A stretch of 39,201 bases of DNA from Subdoligranulum variabile. Lineage in GTDB: Bacteria; Bacillota; Clostridia; Oscillospirales; Ruminococcaceae. Both the position numbers and the translations under genes were made by a program. The notes beneath the pieces are model-generated. The model ran no database searches, had not been told where the DNA came from, and was given only the letters and a program-made list of their open reading frames with translations. Of the stretch, positions 37,691 to 39,201 are shown piece after piece. The stretch spans positions 1 through 39,201 of the forward strand of contig SFKI01000027.1 in assembly GCA_004554775.1 (NCBI GenBank), written 5' to 3'. Position 1 is the first letter of the stretch, and each line of letters starts with the position of its first letter.

Positions 37691-38646
37691 AATGGAGTTT
37701 CTTCATAATCAAAGTCTACCAATGAAATCAAGAAAGCTCTATATCCACACATATATTGCACAAATTGAAAAACAGTTTGAAATGGATATTCACTTAAATC
37801 TCGATGTCTCAACGACAATTTGTTTACCTCGAGAAGAAATTTCTCACTTCCGTATGTTTTTATAAGACCGTGATTTTTCTTCGCAAAAGCAACCACATGT
37901 CTAATGTCCGAAAGGCGGCTCCTTGATAAACAAATGCCATTATCCGAAATTGTATATCCATTAAGTACCAACACATCTTCTCCAAACTTTATTTTAGAAT
38001 AGTTCAGATTCAAATTCTGAGAAGACAAAATATATTTGATTTTCTTTAGAAACCACTTTCTATTTTTAAAATCAAATTTGGCACTTGAAAACAACAAGTC
38101 ATCAGCATATCTTGAATATCGAATATCAAACACTTGACAATACTTTGTTATTCTTTGATCAATTCTTGCCATCACCAAGTTAGATATCGCTGGAGACGTA
38201 CTCGCCCCTTGCGGTAGGGAGCCATTCAGCGTAGTTATAGCACATATTAAATTTAATAATTTTTCTTTTTCTTCATCAGAATCACATGCCAACAATCTGG
38301 ACAGCTCATCCTTGATTTGTGCTTCTTTCACCGACGGAAAAAATGACGAAATATCAATTCGCAAAAAAAACTTCGAACCAATGTGCTCTGACAAGAAAGT
38401 TCGATAGCATTCACCTTGTCGAAACCCCTTTACACAAACGGGGAGACTTTGTTTTTCTAGAAAGTTCCTAAGTAATTTTTGTTGCAGATTCCACATCTCT
38501 GTGTTTCTATCGAGATAGTTTATTACTCTGGAACCACCCTTTTTGGGAATTTCAAACTCTTTATAAGCCTCTTTCGTTACGCTTTGGGAAACTTTTGAAT
38601 ATGATGTTTCCCAAATAGCATTGCAAAAAGATTCTGCCGTAAACAT
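37630..38646 (-). CDS. Retron-type reverse transcriptase
   Basis: A 338-residue RNA-dependent DNA polymerase, the compact length of retron RTs, with no maturase or endonuclease domain. The motifs in order are: FFLRIDISSFFPSV with catalytic Asp98; LNGSLPQGASTSPAISNLV (PQG at 145-147); RYSRYADDLLFSS with YADD at 180-183; and a C-terminal thumb (FQFVQYMCGYRAFLI). The retron NAxxH-like position reads FLSEH (84-88). The VTG-like position is LNG (228-230, in VLVLNGYTIS), so it is a divergent member. The ATG at 38646 follows GGAGGA; upstream in-frame codons lie inside the ncRNA. It would reverse-transcribe the adjacent ncRNA into multicopy single-stranded DNA; known retrons act in phage defence. Confidence 0.85.
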   Translation of the reverse strand: MFTAESFCNAIWETSYSKVSQSVTKEAYKEFEIPKKGGSRVINYLDRNTEMWNLQQKLLRNFLEKQSLPVCVKGFRQGECYRTFLSEHIGSKFFLRIDISSFFPSVKEAQIKDELSRLLACDSDEEKEKLLNLICAITTLNGSLPQGASTSPAISNLVMARIDQRITKYCQVFDIRYSRYADDLLFSSAKFDFKNRKWFLKKIKYILSSQNLNLNYSKIKFGEDVLVLNGYTISDNGICLSRSRLSDIRHVVAFAKKNHGLIKTYGSEKFLLEVNKLSLRHRDLSEYPFQTVFQFVQYMCGYRAFLISLVDFDYEETPFQKQLQHLIRKLETQIARYT

Positions 38647-38666
38647 GGAATCCTCCAAAAGAAAAA

Positions 38667-38868
38667 TAAGCAGTAAGTAGCACACAAGTACTTTCCTAAC
38701 AAATCGCGAAGCGCGTGCTATGATCTGCACATGGCCAGGAATCGCACGACACAGCGCGGGGGGTAAAGCCAAATAGTGACCTTAGTTCCTTGGCACTTCA
38801 GCTTGCTACACTGACATCAAGGCCTTGATTACTCAAGCATTGCTACTTGTATGCTACTTTACTGCTTA
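38667..38868 (-). ncRNA. Candidate retron msr-msd RNA
   Basis: About 202 nt between the upstream gene and the RT, bounded by a near-perfect inverted repeat. The 5' arm a1 (38844-38868, minus strand TAAGCAGTAAAGTAGCATAC then AAGTA) pairs with the 3' arm a2 (38667-38690), with one bulged A and one G-U. Just inside a1 is a small hairpin CTTGA-GTAA-TCAAG, then CCTTG...CAAGG and GCCAA...TTGGC pairs (msr-like). The second half has a long GC-rich hairpin (CGTGC / GCACG with GCG/CGC below) and CGCG-CTT-CGCG (msd-like). a1 begins at the stop codon of the upstream gene. Location, size and a1/a2 layout match known retrons; the branching G and exact msd ends are not assigned. Confidence 0.72.
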
Positions 38869-39201
38869 CTCATTAATCATACCATACAATCGCTCAATAA
38901 GCGAGTATAGTTCAAAAAAATTTTCTTCAAATAAACGTAATACATGTTTTCTTTTATCCTCACTCTCCAAATACTTGCGGAATTTCTTTTCAGTAAAAGT
39001 GTCTTTTATTTCATCTGCAGTCTCTTTGAAAAAATCATCTAGATACTTTGATACCCAACCTGAAGTTTTTCCACCTATCGTTACCGTATCAAGTGTATCC
39101 CTAATTTCCGAATTCACAAGTTTAAAGGCTTCTTTTCTAGACCTAAGAAGATCGCTTTTCCCATTAAAAAGCATCCGCAAAAGATTCAACCTGTCCGTTT
39201 T
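38866..39201 (-). CDS. C-terminal part of an unknown protein upstream of the retron (candidate effector)
   Basis: About 111 codons are visible and the frame is open to the window edge, so the real start is probably outside. The sequence is helical and highly charged: FKLVNSEIRDTLDTVTIGGK, SKYLDDFFKETADEIKDTF, EKKFRKYLESEDKRKHVL, FEENFFELYSLIERLYGMINE. I recognise no family. Its TAA is the first codon of the candidate a1 arm, so gene and ncRNA are directly joined and probably co-transcribed. That position is where retron accessory or effector genes are often found. Confidence 0.6.
   Translation of the reverse strand, partial: KTDRLNLLRMLFNGKSDLLRSRKEAFKLVNSEIRDTLDTVTIGGKTSGWVSKYLDDFFKETADEIKDTFTEKKFRKYLESEDKRKHVLRLFEENFFELYSLIERLYGMINE

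Noticed and set aside
37630..38646. Group II intron or diversity-generating retroelement as source of the RT
   Set aside because: There is no maturase/endonuclease domain, no intron domain V-like sequence near the 3' end, and no template/variable repeat pair. The inverted-repeat-bounded upstream region fits a retron better.
38647..38772. N-terminal extension of the RT by 42 codons
   Set aside because: It is an in-frame continuation through the ncRNA a2 arm. The ATG at 38646 has an ideal GGAGGA, and RT homology begins after it.
1..39201. CRISPR array
   Set aside because: No regularly spaced direct repeats were seen; the palindromic units at 11-12.7 kb are irregular and few.

Overview
The window looks like a GC-rich Gram-positive gut anaerobe of the Faecalibacterium / Gemmiger / Subdoligranulum type (Oscillospiraceae). 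The reasons are lipobox signal peptides with Ala/Ser-rich linkers, AGGAGG ribosome sites, GTAGGGG...CCCCTAC intergenic repeats, and the gene set. This placement is an inference; there is no rRNA to anchor it.

Layout. 1-2.3 kb: a sugar-binding lipoprotein (cut by the window edge) and a LacI regulator, with TTGCGCAA-type operators at both genes. 2.3-4.9 kb: a thioredoxin and a GH42 beta-galactosidase. 5-11 kb: two polar amino acid ABC transporters (each with binding lipoprotein, permease and ATPase) on either side of an FMN-dependent alpha-hydroxy-acid dehydrogenase. 11-12.4 kb: a cytidylate-kinase-like protein and a small unknown protein. 12.5-14.4 kb: an AT-rich scar of a mobile element, holding a damaged tRNA-Lys, the tail of a large serine recombinase, an XRE regulator and a Cys-rich KTR protein.

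14.5-25.5 kb is an L-arabinose / pentose catabolic locus. One operon is araA-araD-phosphoketolase. The other is FGGY kinase-transaldolase-split transketolase-rpiB-rpe. A PocR/AraC-type regulator lies next to it, reading the other way. Arabinose would become L-ribulose, L-ribulose-5-P and D-xylulose-5-P, which is then cleaved by phosphoketolase or passed through the pentose phosphate enzymes. The transketolase C-terminal gene carries an internal deletion with a frameshift. A promoter/operator block in front of araA is repeated beyond the 3' end of the regulator gene, pointing so that it would transcribe antisense through the regulator into the kinase operon.

25.7-35.2 kb: a lipoprotein - permuted membrane-anchored GH3 - small membrane protein - GH2 - GtrA-like cluster, followed by a GHKL sensor kinase / LytTR response regulator pair. 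The promoter of the GH3 cluster has two 11-bp direct repeats with a 21-bp period, a layout expected of a LytTR target.

35.6-39.2 kb is accessory DNA: a truncated M23 peptidase, a plasmid-type parM-parR pair with an in-frame amber codon in parM, and at the end a retron-like module. That module has a reverse transcriptase preceded by a ~200-nt non-coding segment bounded by a 24/25-nt inverted repeat (candidate a1/a2 of an msr-msd RNA), and upstream the C-terminal part of an unknown protein cut by the window edge. This is the most likely novel system in the window.
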